This document shows, piece by piece, positions 7,996 through 15,311 of a DNA stretch of 29,959 nt; within the stretch, counting starts at the first letter, position 1, and each line of letters opens with the position of its first letter. This DNA comes from Spirochaetaceae bacterium (GTDB lineage Bacteria; Spirochaetota; Spirochaetia; SZUA-6; Fen-1364): positions 100,753 to 130,711 of the forward strand of contig PLNO01000300.1 of the NCBI GenBank assembly GCA_003141795.1. The letters run 5' to 3'. Position numbers and translations under genes: made by a program. The notes below the pieces were generated by a model that saw nothing but the letters and a program-made list of their open reading frames with translations, made no database searches and had not been told where the DNA came from.

Positions 7996-8361
7996 TCAGA
8001 ATCGGTTGAAGAGAAGCTTCTCTCGGTTTTCCAGCGAGGTGAGAACGAGCATATCTCCATTGACAAAGGCCCTCATCCTGACGATGGTCTGGTTTTCGAT
8101 GGACAGTGTCAGAATGTCCTTGTCAAGTCTGTAGACTCCGTCGATCAGTGCGTATTGGTGGTCCGCCGTCGATGCGGAGATCTTACATCGACCACTGGGA
8201 TGGAAAGCGTAGATCTGCTCTACGGTACGTCCCTGCCAGTTCCCAAGAATGTTCGTAGGAAGGTTGCGGAATTCGGTATTTCTGGATCGCAAGAAACTGA
8301 AGGCCGTCCCTCCAACCACGAGAAGAATCAGCAGTGCCCACACAGGTTCCCCCTTGGTCAT
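7996..8361 (-). CDS. Small membrane-anchored protein with a lipocalin-like domain
   Basis: 121 residues from ATG at 8361. One N-terminal membrane segment (VWALLILLVVGGTAFSFL) is followed by a small beta domain with NILGNWQGRT, IYAFHPSGRCKIS, YALIDGVYRLDKDILTLS and MLVLTSLENREKLLF. The GxWxG start and the repeated 'dGxYxldxdxLxl' strands are the pattern of small lipocalin-like extracytoplasmic domains. There is no clear SD; the ATG overlaps a TGA of the upstream phosphatase region in one frame. The open frame actually continues upstream through the phosphatase tail, so a fused protein cannot be excluded. Confidence 0.55.
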   Translation of the reverse strand: MTKGEPVWALLILLVVGGTAFSFLRSRNTEFRNLPTNILGNWQGRTVEQIYAFHPSGRCKISASTADHQYALIDGVYRLDKDILTLSIENQTIVRMRAFVNGDMLVLTSLENREKLLFNRF

Positions 8362-8720
8362 CTGGAATCGCGGATATCGGCTTCCAAAGCCCTCAGTGTG
8401 CCTCCTATCGAGATCCTCCTGCCCGCTATTCTCAACGGCGCCACGTCTGACAGCCGTACTCTCCCGATTGCCGCTTTGGGGTCTTCTCCTGCCGCAACAA
8501 GACGCTCGCCGCCAGTGTTCCAGTCCGTCCAAGGCCAGCACTACAATGGTTCAGGACGTCATCGGTTTTCAAGCGAGCCAAAACCTGACGCACGGTATCA
8601 TGGAATGCCTCAAGGCTTCCTGGTAACGAGCCGTCTACAGTAGGGAAGCCGAGCGTCTCAAAGCCCATCTCCCTACAGAGAGCACATAGGTTCACCGCGT
8701 GGCAACCGCAGTCTCCCCTC
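8362..8720 (-). pseudogene. Dual-specificity/tyrosine phosphatase, frameshifted
   Basis: The minus strand encodes MGFETLGFPTVDGSLPGSLE and then NHCSAGLGRTGTLAASVLL, the HCx(5)R[ST]G P-loop of cysteine-dependent phosphatases, with FPTVDGS as the general-acid Asp loop. The frame then breaks near 8492: a missing G turns the next conserved helix (GEDPKAAIGRVR) into another frame. A second missing G near 8454 moves RRGAVENSGQEDL into the third. Restoring both Gs gives the normal AIxxVRxxRxGAVEN order. No convincing start codon is visible, so the N terminus is also lost or further shifted. Downstream, the third frame runs directly into the small membrane protein. Confidence 0.65.
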
Positions 8721-8769
8721 GGGGCGCTGCGCGTCCCGCTCTCTGCCCCAAGAATGTGCTTTCCACAAC

Positions 8770-8789
8770 TACTATACATATGTATAGTA
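8770..8789. promoter_or_regulatory. 20-bp perfect palindrome at a promoter
   Basis: TACTATACATATGTATAGTA is its own reverse complement. It lies immediately upstream of the leaderless ATG at 8796 and contains a -10-like TATAGT on both strands. A symmetric operator for a dimeric repressor, or a pair of opposed -10 boxes, would both fit. Confidence 0.55.
8783..8788 (+). promoter_or_regulatory. -10 box for leaderless gene at 8796
   Basis: TATAGT with exactly 7 nt to the ATG and no SD sequence between, so transcription should begin at or next to the start codon. Confidence 0.5.
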
Positions 8790-8795
8790 CATAGC

Positions 8796-9101
8796 ATGAT
8801 CACCGCCGCCGAGATAAGAACTCGCTACCTGGCCCGACTCAGGGCCCTCTACAGGAGCATCGGGCGCATGGAGCGCATGTACGCCGAGTTTCCCAGCGCA
8901 CCACCCGCTGCCTGGCGAGACGGGATCAGCGTCGTCGCCCAGAAGATCAAGAGCATGACCGACGCCGAACTCCTGGCGACCAAGGGAATCGACATGGCTC
9001 TCCGCAACCTCGTCGCTGATAGGATGGGCATACCGCGCTGCACGCCCGATGGCCACAACTACGGCCATAGAATTCTGGACGTGTCGTGGGGTCCACCATG
9101 A
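8796..9101 (+). CDS. Hypothetical protein, probably leaderless
   Basis: 101 residues starting MITAAEIRTRYLARLRALY. The start was chosen because TATAGT sits 7 nt upstream and no SD exists; an upstream in-frame start at 8754 would run through the palindrome. Helical, charged protein with SIGRMERMYAEFP and ISVVAQKIKSMTDAELL; its C terminus holds RCTPDGHNYGH. No membrane segment. Family not recognised. The palindromic site over its -10 box suggests tight regulation, possibly by a repressor encoded elsewhere. Confidence 0.55.
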   Translation: MITAAEIRTRYLARLRALYRSIGRMERMYAEFPSAPPAAWRDGISVVAQKIKSMTDAELLATKGIDMALRNLVADRMGIPRCTPDGHNYGHRILDVSWGPP

Positions 9102-9249
9102 GCGAGCGCCGTCGTCGTTCGCTCTTCTGCGCCTGCTTGGTGTTGCCGAGTAGATGCAGTAGTAGCGCCGACCAAGTAATAGGCTGACCAGTTCGTATCC
9201 ACCACGGAGCCCACAGGCTACACTCAGGCAGTAGAAAGAGGAGCAGGCC

Positions 9250-9537
9250 ATGCAGGTGCACTGGAAAAAGAGAGACCTCAGTGGTGGGCTCGGCCACGGC
9301 GTCGAGTTTCACCTCAGCCTTGGCGGAACCTCGTCCGCGGTGGGATTCATAGAGGGCTACAGTTGGCTTCACGACGACAAGCTCGTGGTTGACGCCTACA
9401 TAGACTCCAGACTCGTGGACTTCCCCAGATCCGTCGCAGTGGAGCTTCGCTTGGCAATGCTGCTTTTCCTCACCGACGAACGCAGGCAACAGAGCGGCTC
9501 AACGATACATGGCTTCCGCGTCGGCTTCAACGCATAG
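9250..9537 (+). CDS. Hypothetical protein
   Basis: 95 residues; ATG at 9250 is preceded by AAGAGGAG with good spacing. The first half alternates beta strands (VEFHLSLGG, AVGFIEGYSWL, KLVVDAYIDS) and the second is helical (SVAVELRLAMLLFLTDERRQ). No cysteines, no export signal. Family unknown. The 148 bp upstream of it hold no gene that I can support. Confidence 0.55.
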   Translation: MQVHWKKRDLSGGLGHGVEFHLSLGGTSSAVGFIEGYSWLHDDKLVVDAYIDSRLVDFPRSVAVELRLAMLLFLTDERRQQSGSTIHGFRVGFNA

Positions 9538-9618
9538 AGCCCCTCGTCAGCGAACTCCCGACCACCTTGGTGACTACCTTTGATGATCGACGACCGAGGA
9601 ACGGCGCTCAGGGCCCGA

Positions 9619-10113
9619 TCATGGCCGTCGTTCCCTGAAGAACGCGATCATATCCGTCCCGATAGGCTTGTGCCCGATCTGCCGCAGCATCGTGACGACC
9701 TGCCCTCGGTGGTACGACGAATGATTTATCCTGTGGAGCATTTGTTGATAGAGCGGCTCCTCGTGCCTGTTCCCCTTCGTATCGCTGTATAAGAGCGGGG
9801 CGGCGAGTTTGCTGTCTGACAAGCCGCCCAGAAACGTCTGCAAGTCGACTCGAAAAAGTCTCCACTGACCCTTCAGTGAGTCGAGGGTAGGCATCTCGTC
9901 GGCCGCCAATCCTGGGGGCGGACTCCCGCGCCAGCGTGAAAGCCACAGTCCATCCGCCCAGCAGACATGGGCGAGAGTTCCGTGAATGCCCCCGTGGCTT
10001 GACTTCAGGTTCTCCTGGTACTTGCTCTCAGGCAATGAGGACGCCGACTCCAGGGTGCGCTCTGTCGCCCAATCGTCGTACTCAGACAACGTGCGTATCT
10101 CGGTCAATGTCAC
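9619..10113 (-). CDS. DinB-like four-helix-bundle protein
   Basis: 164 residues. GTG at 10113 follows AGGAGG by 7 nt. The protein has the DinB/YfiT layout: an N-terminal helix (SEYDDWATERTLE), H49 in HGTLAHVCWADGLWLSRW, and HRINHSSYHRGQ with H131 and H135. These three His form the usual divalent-metal site of the family. DinB-like proteins include thiol-dependent S-transferases and proteins of unknown function induced by stress. Length and motif order are complete, so the gene looks intact. It stands alone between convergent and same-strand small genes. Confidence 0.85.
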   Translation of the reverse strand: MTLTEIRTLSEYDDWATERTLESASSLPESKYQENLKSSHGGIHGTLAHVCWADGLWLSRWRGSPPPGLAADEMPTLDSLKGQWRLFRVDLQTFLGGLSDSKLAAPLLYSDTKGNRHEEPLYQQMLHRINHSSYHRGQVVTMLRQIGHKPIGTDMIAFFRERRP

Positions 10114-10215
10114 AACGCGCCTCCTGCCTGCTGGGCAAGGACCAAATATCGCTATGGCGCGGCAAGAAGGCGAGCACTAGGGACGCGCTTCACCGCTCCA
10201 GGGGATGCGACTGCT

Positions 10216-10548
10216 TCACGCAGGCTTTCCGCTTCTCCACCCCCCGCACGTCCTGTGGGCTGGCAGCGCTCTTCCCGCCATCCCCACGCACATCTCCGCG
10301 ACCAGCACCAGCCGACGGTTCTCCACTCGACTGGTCCTTCGAAGAAACGCGCACGTGTCACACGTGCGGTTGAGGAGGAGGTTTTCCGCGGCCTCGAACT
10401 CGTCACTGATGACGAAGTCGGCCGCCTCGGGTTCGAAGCGCCGCATCACCCTCGCGACGATCCCCAGCCTCGGGTCATAGGCGTTAAGGGTTTCGACGAT
10501 CTGCTGAAGCCGCCCCACAGCGACCCTCGCGACGTCTGAGTTGGTCAC
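10216..10548 (-). CDS. Small CDxC-motif protein, copy 1 of an orphan module
   Basis: 110 residues. GTG at 10548 overlaps the upstream stop (GTGA), so translation is probably coupled. The N-terminal half is helical (SDVARVAVGRLQQIVETLN). Then come AENLLLNRTCDTCAF and a tail with two more Cys (AEMC, HRTC). The CxxC plus later Cys could bind a metal. The block AENLLLNRTCD recurs at 15.4 and 16.5 kb, and the helical half is related to the frameshifted gene at 16.7-17.0 kb. I do not recognise this family; the shared coding conservation across diverged copies is the main evidence that it is real. Confidence 0.6.
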   Translation of the reverse strand: MTNSDVARVAVGRLQQIVETLNAYDPRLGIVARVMRRFEPEAADFVISDEFEAAENLLLNRTCDTCAFLRRTSRVENRRLVLVAEMCVGMAGRALPAHRTCGGWRSGKPA

Positions 10549-10688
10549 AGCTTCTTTCGCGGCTTGCGGCGGTAGCCCCTCCAAGATTTCTCCGCTGCAA
10601 TGCGACGAATCATACGTTCGAGCGGTGAAAAACGCTTCGGCTTGTCGAGAGCGTTGATTCGATCCATGACCTTCTTGAAGATTGCCAT
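10545..10688 (-). CDS. 47-residue basic protein, first part of the orphan module
   Basis: ATG at 10688 after ATAGGTGC, a weak SD. The product starts MAIFKKVMDRINALDKP and ends in a Lys/Arg-rich tail (RRKPRKKL). Its TGA overlaps the GTG of the CDxC protein by 4 bp. It aligns by eye with the N terminus of the frameshifted gene at 17.0 kb, where MANVFQTVLNQLDELN is followed by PVERLVRKLAARRA; here PLERMIRRIAAEKS. In the other copy the two parts appear to be one protein, so this two-gene split may be natural or may reflect an indel. Confidence 0.55.
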   Translation of the reverse strand: MAIFKKVMDRINALDKPKRFSPLERMIRRIAAEKSWRGYRRKPRKKL

Positions 10689-10843
10689 GCACCTATCTTG
10701 TTCGCACGGCACCTGAAGAACTCGCCGACTGGCCAGAACACTTTGCGAAGTCTCAGTTCCCCTCCGCTGGCGCGAAGCCTCCTGAGGCGCGGGCAGGATC
10801 CGCATGCCGCTGCACTGGAGTGGCAGGAATATCTCGACCTCAG

Positions 10844-10849
10844 TACCCT
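10844..10849 (+). promoter_or_regulatory. -10 box for leaderless gene at 10857
   Basis: TACCCT fits TANNNT and leaves exactly 7 nt to the ATG; there is no SD. A leaderless transcript is inferred. Confidence 0.4.
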
Positions 10850-10856
10850 ATTCCTC

Positions 10857-11165
10857 ATGGCGAAGAGCAACGCAGATTCTAAGATTGAGGTCAGGAACGT
10901 CAACGTCCCTGGCTACGTCACCAAGGTCGACAAGGCGAAGTACGCGGCCATGAAGAAGGCGATGATCAAGGCCCTCCCGAAGAAGCCACCAGGCCTCACC
11001 CAGCAGGAGATCAGGGAAGCCGTGCAGCCGTTCCTGCCCGAGGCGGAGTTCCCTGGCGGCGCGAAGGTGGGATGGTGGGCCAAATGCGTTCAGCTCGACC
11101 TTGAGGCGCGGGGACTCGTTGTGCGCGACCGCAACGCGAAGCCTCTTCGCTGGACGCGCGCTTGA
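10857..11165 (+). CDS. DUF6958-like small protein
   Basis: 102 residues from ATG at 10857, chosen because the conserved region begins shortly after and a TANNNT box sits 7 nt upstream. The sequence contains DKAKYAAMKKAMIKALP, PGLTQQEIREAVQPFLPE, FPGGAKVGWWAKCVQLDLEA and ends KPLRWTRA. I know this order from a small widespread family (DUF6958), which looks like a winged-helix domain: helices, then GWWxKxVQLDLE as recognition helix, then a basic strand. The biochemical role is unknown; DNA binding is inference. The gene looks complete and intact. Confidence 0.75.
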   Translation: MAKSNADSKIEVRNVNVPGYVTKVDKAKYAAMKKAMIKALPKKPPGLTQQEIREAVQPFLPEAEFPGGAKVGWWAKCVQLDLEARGLVVRDRNAKPLRWTRA

Positions 11166-11225
11166 AGGCCAACGGTTCAGGATCCAGCGAGAGTCCCCGC
11201 AGCAACGTCGCATTCAAATGCTGCC

Positions 11226-11837
11226 TCACGATTCGCCCTCAGCGGCTTCATGGTCGGACATGACGAAGAGGCTCTCTTCTCGGAGAAAGCTCCCCCATTC
11301 TTGGTGGAGGTCGGAGCAGACCAGCTTCATGTCGTAGAACTCTCCACCGTCTTCGACCAGATACGTGACAATGGAAATTGTCGAGACCCCGCATTGCATC
11401 CAGGGAGCACCAACACGAGCGTATTGGCTGCCCGCACCGACGCCGACATCGGCCTTGTGCGCCTCAGTCGTTGGGGATGCCTTCCAGTGCTTAGCCTTGT
11501 TCCCCACACACCTTACCAAGTACTGGTCCTCGTTCAGCCGCGGAAACTCCGAGCCCAGGCTCTCGTACAGATTCCTGAACGCGCGCGGAAGGTTATCCTC
11601 TGGTTTGTAGGGATTGAATCGGGTCATGCACTTGATCTTCATCTCGGGGCTCGCTGAGAGGTCGTTCAGGAACCAGTCGAACATGTGGTTCAGGCTCACG
11701 ACGAGATTGAAAATGGCGTAGGACTTCCTTCGCGGGTCGCTGTTCTGAAGTTCCTTCAGGTCTTGGTGGCACTTGAAGTACAGATCCCGATAGTCGTTCA
11801 TTCCGAAGAAAGTCTGGGTTGGAACGAATTCTTCCAT
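11226..11837 (-). CDS. Hypothetical helical protein, leaderless
   Basis: 203 residues from ATG at 11837, with TATACT 6 nt upstream and no SD. It is mostly alpha-helical: YRDLYFKCHQDLKELQ, YAIFNLVVSLNHMFDWFLND and CVGNKAKHWK. The last resembles a HEPN-like R/N-x-x-K-H helix without the strict R-x4-H pair. The C-terminal third (SIVTYLVEDGGEFYDMKLVC) looks like a beta hairpin. The overall plan is like the uncharacterised 'helical bundle plus small beta domain' proteins found in accessory regions. Function unknown; a HEPN relation is only a possibility. Confidence 0.6.
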   Translation of the reverse strand: MEEFVPTQTFFGMNDYRDLYFKCHQDLKELQNSDPRRKSYAIFNLVVSLNHMFDWFLNDLSASPEMKIKCMTRFNPYKPEDNLPRAFRNLYESLGSEFPRLNEDQYLVRCVGNKAKHWKASPTTEAHKADVGVGAGSQYARVGAPWMQCGVSTISIVTYLVEDGGEFYDMKLVCSDLHQEWGSFLREESLFVMSDHEAAEGES

Positions 11838-11843
11838 ACGGTC

Positions 11844-11849
11844 AGTATA
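11844..11849 (-). promoter_or_regulatory. -10 box for leaderless gene at 11837
   Basis: TATACT on the minus strand, 6 nt before the ATG. This is the best -10 match in the left half of the window. Confidence 0.55.
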
Positions 11850-12062
11850 GCAGCGGGGTCAACATAGCAACGGGCTCGCCTGGATGCTTCTGCCTACAGC
11901 CCGCTCGTTCACTCGTCTGGCACGCCCGATCGAAGTCTACCTAACGCGAATCGGTCATCGCAACAAGAGCTGCCGAGGCCCGCGATACCGCCTCCCCAAT
12001 CCACAGACCTTGTCGGAGTAGCAGGACAAGAGTACGATTCTTCAGGACTGTCAGGAGGAAGT

Positions 12063-12386
12063 ATGAGCAAAGAACGCGAATACAGCGACATGATCAGGAA
12101 ATACGGTACTGTCGAAGTAAGCGGTGGGAAGCTCACGGGGAAGACCGATACCGACTACTTCTACTTCTTGTGCCCGAGATGCGATGGCGGCGGTTCGGAG
12201 CGGATGCGAGTCATAAGGTACGGACAACTTCCAGATGGGCAATTCAAGTACCAAGACCTCAGGCCGCTGGCTCCTTACTCCTTCAACTTCAGCTTCGAGC
12301 TGTACTGCGAGAAGTGCAAGCTTCACACCGTGGTGAAGTTCATGAATGAAGGCATTCAGGGGGGCCCCATCGCTCGGCAGGCATAA
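12063..12386 (+). CDS. Zinc-ribbon hypothetical protein
   Basis: 107 residues; ATG at 12063 follows AGGAGG. Two Cys pairs, FLCPRCDGGG and LYCEKCKLH, are about 50 residues apart, as in a zinc ribbon; between them is a beta region with VIRYGQLPDGQFKYQDLRP. The end, VKFMNEGIQGGPIARQA, is conserved-looking. A TACGAT box ~25 nt upstream of the ATG could be its -10. It lies 20 bp upstream of the Sel1-repeat gene on the same strand and probably shares its transcript. Family name not recognised. Confidence 0.65.
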   Translation: MSKEREYSDMIRKYGTVEVSGGKLTGKTDTDYFYFLCPRCDGGGSERMRVIRYGQLPDGQFKYQDLRPLAPYSFNFSFELYCEKCKLHTVVKFMNEGIQGGPIARQA

Positions 12387-12406
12387 AGGAGCAGCAGGAG
12401 AGAAGT

Positions 12407-13813
12407 ATGAAGAAGACAAGTATTGCTCCGCTGTTGTTGGTGTTGTCGTTTCCGTTGTTCGCTCAGATTCCTCCCGATCTTCTTGCAAAGGCGAATGTTG
12501 GAGACGCCAATGCCCAGCTCAGCCTTGGCGTGGCCTACTATAATGGCGATGGAGTTTCACAGAATTACACGGAGGCTGCCCAATGGTTTCAAAAGGCCGC
12601 CGACCAGGGGTTGGCCTTTGCTCAGTACATGCTCGGCAGTCTCTACTTCGCTGCTGAAGGAGTTCCTCAGAACTACCCAGAGGCAGTCAAATGGTTACAA
12701 AAGGCCGCCGACCAGGGGTTGGCTTTTGCCCAGTGCGGCCTCGGCATTCTCTACGACAGCGGAAAGGGAGTTCCGCAGAACTACGCCGAGGCGGCCCAAT
12801 GGTACCAGAAGGCCGCCGATCAGGGATTGGCTGATGCCGAGTACCGCCTTGGCGCTCTCTACGACAACGGAAAAGGAGTACCACAAAACTACGCCGAGGC
12901 AGCCCAATGGTACCAGAAGGCCGCCGATCAGGGGGTGGCCAGCGCTCAGTCCAACCTTGGCTTAGCCTACTACAACGGCGATGGAGTTCCACAGAACTAC
13001 GCCGAGGCAGTCAGATGGTTTCAGAAGGCAGCCAACCAGGGGGAGGCCTTTGCCCAGTACATGCTCAGCAGTCTCTACTTCACTGCTGAAGGAGTTCCTC
13101 AGAACTACCCAGAGGCAGTCAAATGGTTACAGAAGGCCGCCGACCAGGGGTTGGCTGCGGCTCAGTTCAGCCTCGGCGCTGCCTACCATGAGGGCAACGG
13201 GGTCACCTTGGACTACGCCGAGGCAGCCCAATGGTACGAGAAAGCCGCCGACCAGGGGATGGCCGAGGCCCAGTTTCATCTTGGCGTTCTCTACGACAGC
13301 GGAAAAGGAGTCCCACAGAACTACGCCGAGGCAGCCCAATGGTACGAGAGAGCCGCCGATCAAGGATTGGATATTGCCGAGTTCCGCCTTGGCGTTCTCT
13401 ACTACAACGGCTGGGGAGTCCCTCAGAACTTCGCCGAGGCGGTCGAATGGTACCAAAAAGCAGCCGACCAAGGGTTGGCTGGTGCCCAAGACTCCCTGGG
13501 TAGTGCCTACTACAGCGGCAAAGGGGTTCCTCAGAACTACGCTGAGGCAACCAAATGGTATCAGAAGGCCGCTGATCAGGGAGTGGCCAGTGCCCAGTTC
13601 GTCCTTGGCCTCGCCTACTTCAAGGGCGAGGGAGTTCCAAAGGATTACGTCAAGGCTCACATGTGGCTGAATCTCGCGGCTGTTGGATTTGGAAGCGACA
13701 AAAACAATAGGAATGAAGCCATCAAAGGCCGAGATTTGGTGGCCCGACTAATGACATCCGATCAAATAGCAGAAGCTCAGAAACTGGCGAGCGAGTGGAA
13801 ACCTACGAAGTAG
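12407..13813 (+). CDS. Secreted Sel1-like repeat protein
   Basis: 468 residues; ATG at 12407 follows a GGAG. Residues 1-19 are a signal peptide ending LFA. Eleven 36-residue Sel1-like repeats follow (consensus AQxxLGxxYxxGxGVPQNYAEAxxWYQKAADQG) from residue 31 to ~426, then a helical end with LVARLMTSDQIAEAQKLA. Sel1 repeats form an alpha-solenoid for protein-protein contacts, and in bacteria often act in the periplasm or on the surface. No catalytic domain is present. Repeats 1-2 and 5-6 are nearly identical pairs, so a multi-repeat segment was duplicated. The frame is intact along all repeats. Confidence 0.9.
   Translation: MKKTSIAPLLLVLSFPLFAQIPPDLLAKANVGDANAQLSLGVAYYNGDGVSQNYTEAAQWFQKAADQGLAFAQYMLGSLYFAAEGVPQNYPEAVKWLQKAADQGLAFAQCGLGILYDSGKGVPQNYAEAAQWYQKAADQGLADAEYRLGALYDNGKGVPQNYAEAAQWYQKAADQGVASAQSNLGLAYYNGDGVPQNYAEAVRWFQKAANQGEAFAQYMLSSLYFTAEGVPQNYPEAVKWLQKAADQGLAAAQFSLGAAYHEGNGVTLDYAEAAQWYEKAADQGMAEAQFHLGVLYDSGKGVPQNYAEAAQWYERAADQGLDIAEFRLGVLYYNGWGVPQNFAEAVEWYQKAADQGLAGAQDSLGSAYYSGKGVPQNYAEATKWYQKAADQGVASAQFVLGLAYFKGEGVPKDYVKAHMWLNLAAVGFGSDKNNRNEAIKGRDLVARLMTSDQIAEAQKLASEWKPTK
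12497..13684 (+). repeat. Eleven 108-nt tandem units (Sel1 repeats)
   Basis: In-frame repeats of 108 nt beginning at 12497. The pair 12497-12712 closely matches the pair 12929-13144, including the unusual SLYFxAEGVPQNYPEAVKWLQKAAD unit at the DNA level, which points to a 432-bp segmental duplication. Confidence 0.85.
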
Positions 13814-14040
13814 CGACCCAGTCCGCGCAAGCGCGGGAAACGAGAGCCCATGGGGGTTGCCTGACCGTTCCTCTTGTTCTCGGCGTACCTGACAGCTTGC
13901 CGCGCGCACTTGACCGCGTCTGTCTCGGCGAACTCCTCGTCCTTTCGACTTGCGTGTTGTAGATACGGATGATCTCGGCCACCACGTCGTCCTCCGCGTC
14001 GCCTTCCTGGCACAACCGTCGGGGCGATCTTGAGCGGGGT
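13803..14040 (-). pseudogene. Degenerate coding fragment in two frames
   Basis: One minus frame carries EDDVVAEIIRIYNTQVER and a second carries DEEFAETDAVKCARQAVRYAENK; they join naturally if one base is added or removed near 13950. Together they read like one helical domain, DDVVAEIIRIYNTQVE-DEEFAETDAVKCARQA. No start codon belongs to it and it follows the broken RibD/DHFR-like region without a gap. Identity unknown. Confidence 0.35.
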
Positions 14041-14297
14041 GCCGTCTCGCCCGCCGATGGATAGTCGCTACTGGAGACGTACACACGGCGCTTGCCGTAA
14101 GGCCACTGGGAGAAAGACTTTGCCGACTCGTAGGGTCTTCTTGCCCAAGACCAGAACGTCGACCGTGGCAATGAAGTCCCTGTACCCGTAGTCGTCGCCC
14201 GCTCCGAGGCGGTGGGCAGCCAGTCGATTCTGTCGTCTGGCCGCGCGATGAGCCCGTCGAGGCTCGTCGCGATGAATGCGGAACACTGAACGGCCAC
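14041..14297 (-). pseudogene. RibD C-terminal/dihydrofolate-reductase-like domain, frameshifted
   Basis: The minus strand reads CSAFIATSLDGLIARPDDRIDWL in one frame, GDDYGYRDFIATVDVLVLGKK in the next, then YESAKSFSQWPYGKRRVYVSSS back in the first. This is the order of the RibD_C/DHFR-like family (SLDGxIA...DWL...DVLVLGRxTYE...WPYG...VVLSS). A missing G in a GGG run near 14200 and a surplus C in a CCC run near 14130 explain both shifts. The C-terminal half (substrate and NADPH binding) is not recognisable. GTG at 14297 is the likely start but is in frame with the preceding VOC gene, so a natural fusion is possible. Confidence 0.6.
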
Positions 14298-14705
14298 AGC
14301 CCAGCCCTCAGGCATCATCTGTGGGTTCCAGGCGATCTCCCACAGGTGCCCGTCGGGATAGCCGCCGTAGAACGTCGTGCGCGGAGGGTCCGTGACTACT
14401 GCGCCAGCTCTCCCCGCCTCGGCGATGACCGAGTCCACCTCTTCCTTGCTTCGCACGTTGTGGGCGATGACGAACTCTGTCGAACTTCTTGGCCTCTGCG
14501 GCACCTTTGCCTCGTGCGCAATGTCATTTCTCGGGTACAGCGGGAACTTCAGCCCGCCGCTCAACTCGAAGAAGGCAACGGCCCCGTGCTCGAACTCGGT
14601 GCCGACAACTCCTTTGGTGGGCAGCCCAAGACCGTCCCGATAGAACGAAAGTGAACGCTCCAAGTTGTCGACGCCGATCGCAAGAAGGGTGATCCGCGGC
14701 TTCAT
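14298..14705 (-). CDS. Glyoxalase/VOC-superfamily protein
   Basis: About 136 residues from ATG at 14705. MKPRITLLAIGVDNLERSL, SFYRDGLGLP, the GTEFEHGAVAFFEL strand, EFVIAHNV and DGHLWEIAWNP are the paired beta-alpha-beta-beta-beta units of vicinal-oxygen-chelate proteins, with the C-terminal Glu of WEIAWNP as the usual metal ligand. The close relatives I know carry FYRDGLG...GG..DPDGHLWEVAWNP and lack a firm function. No SD; TATCTT lies 7 nt upstream (leaderless). No stop separates it from the RibD-like remnant, so it is either fused or its stop was lost by an indel. Confidence 0.75.
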
Positions 14706-14712
14706 ACGGAGG

Positions 14713-14718
14713 AAGATA
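14713..14718 (-). promoter_or_regulatory. -10 box for leaderless VOC gene
   Basis: TATCTT on the minus strand with exactly 7 nt to the ATG; the intervening CCTCCGT cannot act as an SD. Confidence 0.45.
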
Positions 14719-14871
14719 GGCAAGCCAGTGGATGGCGGGCAACAAGACGCAGAAACAAGTCGATACTTCGGCGGAGTGCGGCCACCCGAAGCTTGCTGGT
14801 AAAATATGGTATAACGGCGGCGTCCTGAAGCGTAGTCCGACACGACATGGCTCAAGCAAAGTTGGGAAGGG

Positions 14872-15217
14872 GTGGAAGAAGTGGAAAGACAGAAAATCGC
14901 GGAATCCGAGTATATGAAGTGCACCTTCGTGGACGGCCAAGGCAACAACCTCTTCGCGCAGGCGATGGAGCCCTATCGTGATGGTAGGAGGAGGTTTGAG
15001 GACTTCCAAGCGATCGCTTATGGCCGCAGGGCGGCGATGCTCGCCATGTATGGACAGCAAGATTTCGTCTGTGAAGTTGGAGCCTTCAGATACTTCGCAT
15101 GGGGGGTTCCGACTGCCTTCGGGAGTGCGGTTGCTGGTGCTTAGTTGCGAGGACGAGACTCGGATTGAGTACGACAGTGGTGACCCGACCCCAAAGGACC
15201 TCAAGATCTTCAAGTAG
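14872..15217 (+). pseudogene. Hypothetical protein, probably frameshifted
   Basis: GTG at 14872 sits next to GGGAAGGGG. The first frame gives KIAESEYMKCTFVDGQGNNL; the second gives ISSVKLEPSDTSHGGFRLP, VRLLVLSCEDETRIEYD and ends DPTPKDLKIFK at 15217. The two halves look like one small alpha/beta protein joined by a single-base indel between about 14960 and 15060. TATAAC at ~14811 could be its -10 box. Family unknown; the long minus-strand frame across this region is much less protein-like. Confidence 0.35.
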
Positions 15218-15311
15218 CGTCCGCAACTCCGCGCGTCACGGATGTCTTGTCTCACCGCAGGCGGTTTCCGCGACCTTCAATATCCGCCCTCCACGTCGCC
15301 GCTCGCAGCCC

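Noticed and set aside
12687..13660. Long minus- and plus-strand frames across the Sel1 gene
   Set aside because: They are shadows of the 108-nt repeats, which keep alternative frames open.
13803..14948. One 381-residue minus-strand protein
   Set aside because: Only the 14298-14705 part (VOC) and pieces of a RibD-like domain are protein-like; the N-terminal 80 residues and the tail are out-of-frame sequence.
14524..15255. 243-residue minus-strand frame
   Set aside because: It overlaps the VOC start and a better plus-strand candidate and contains no family pattern or SD.
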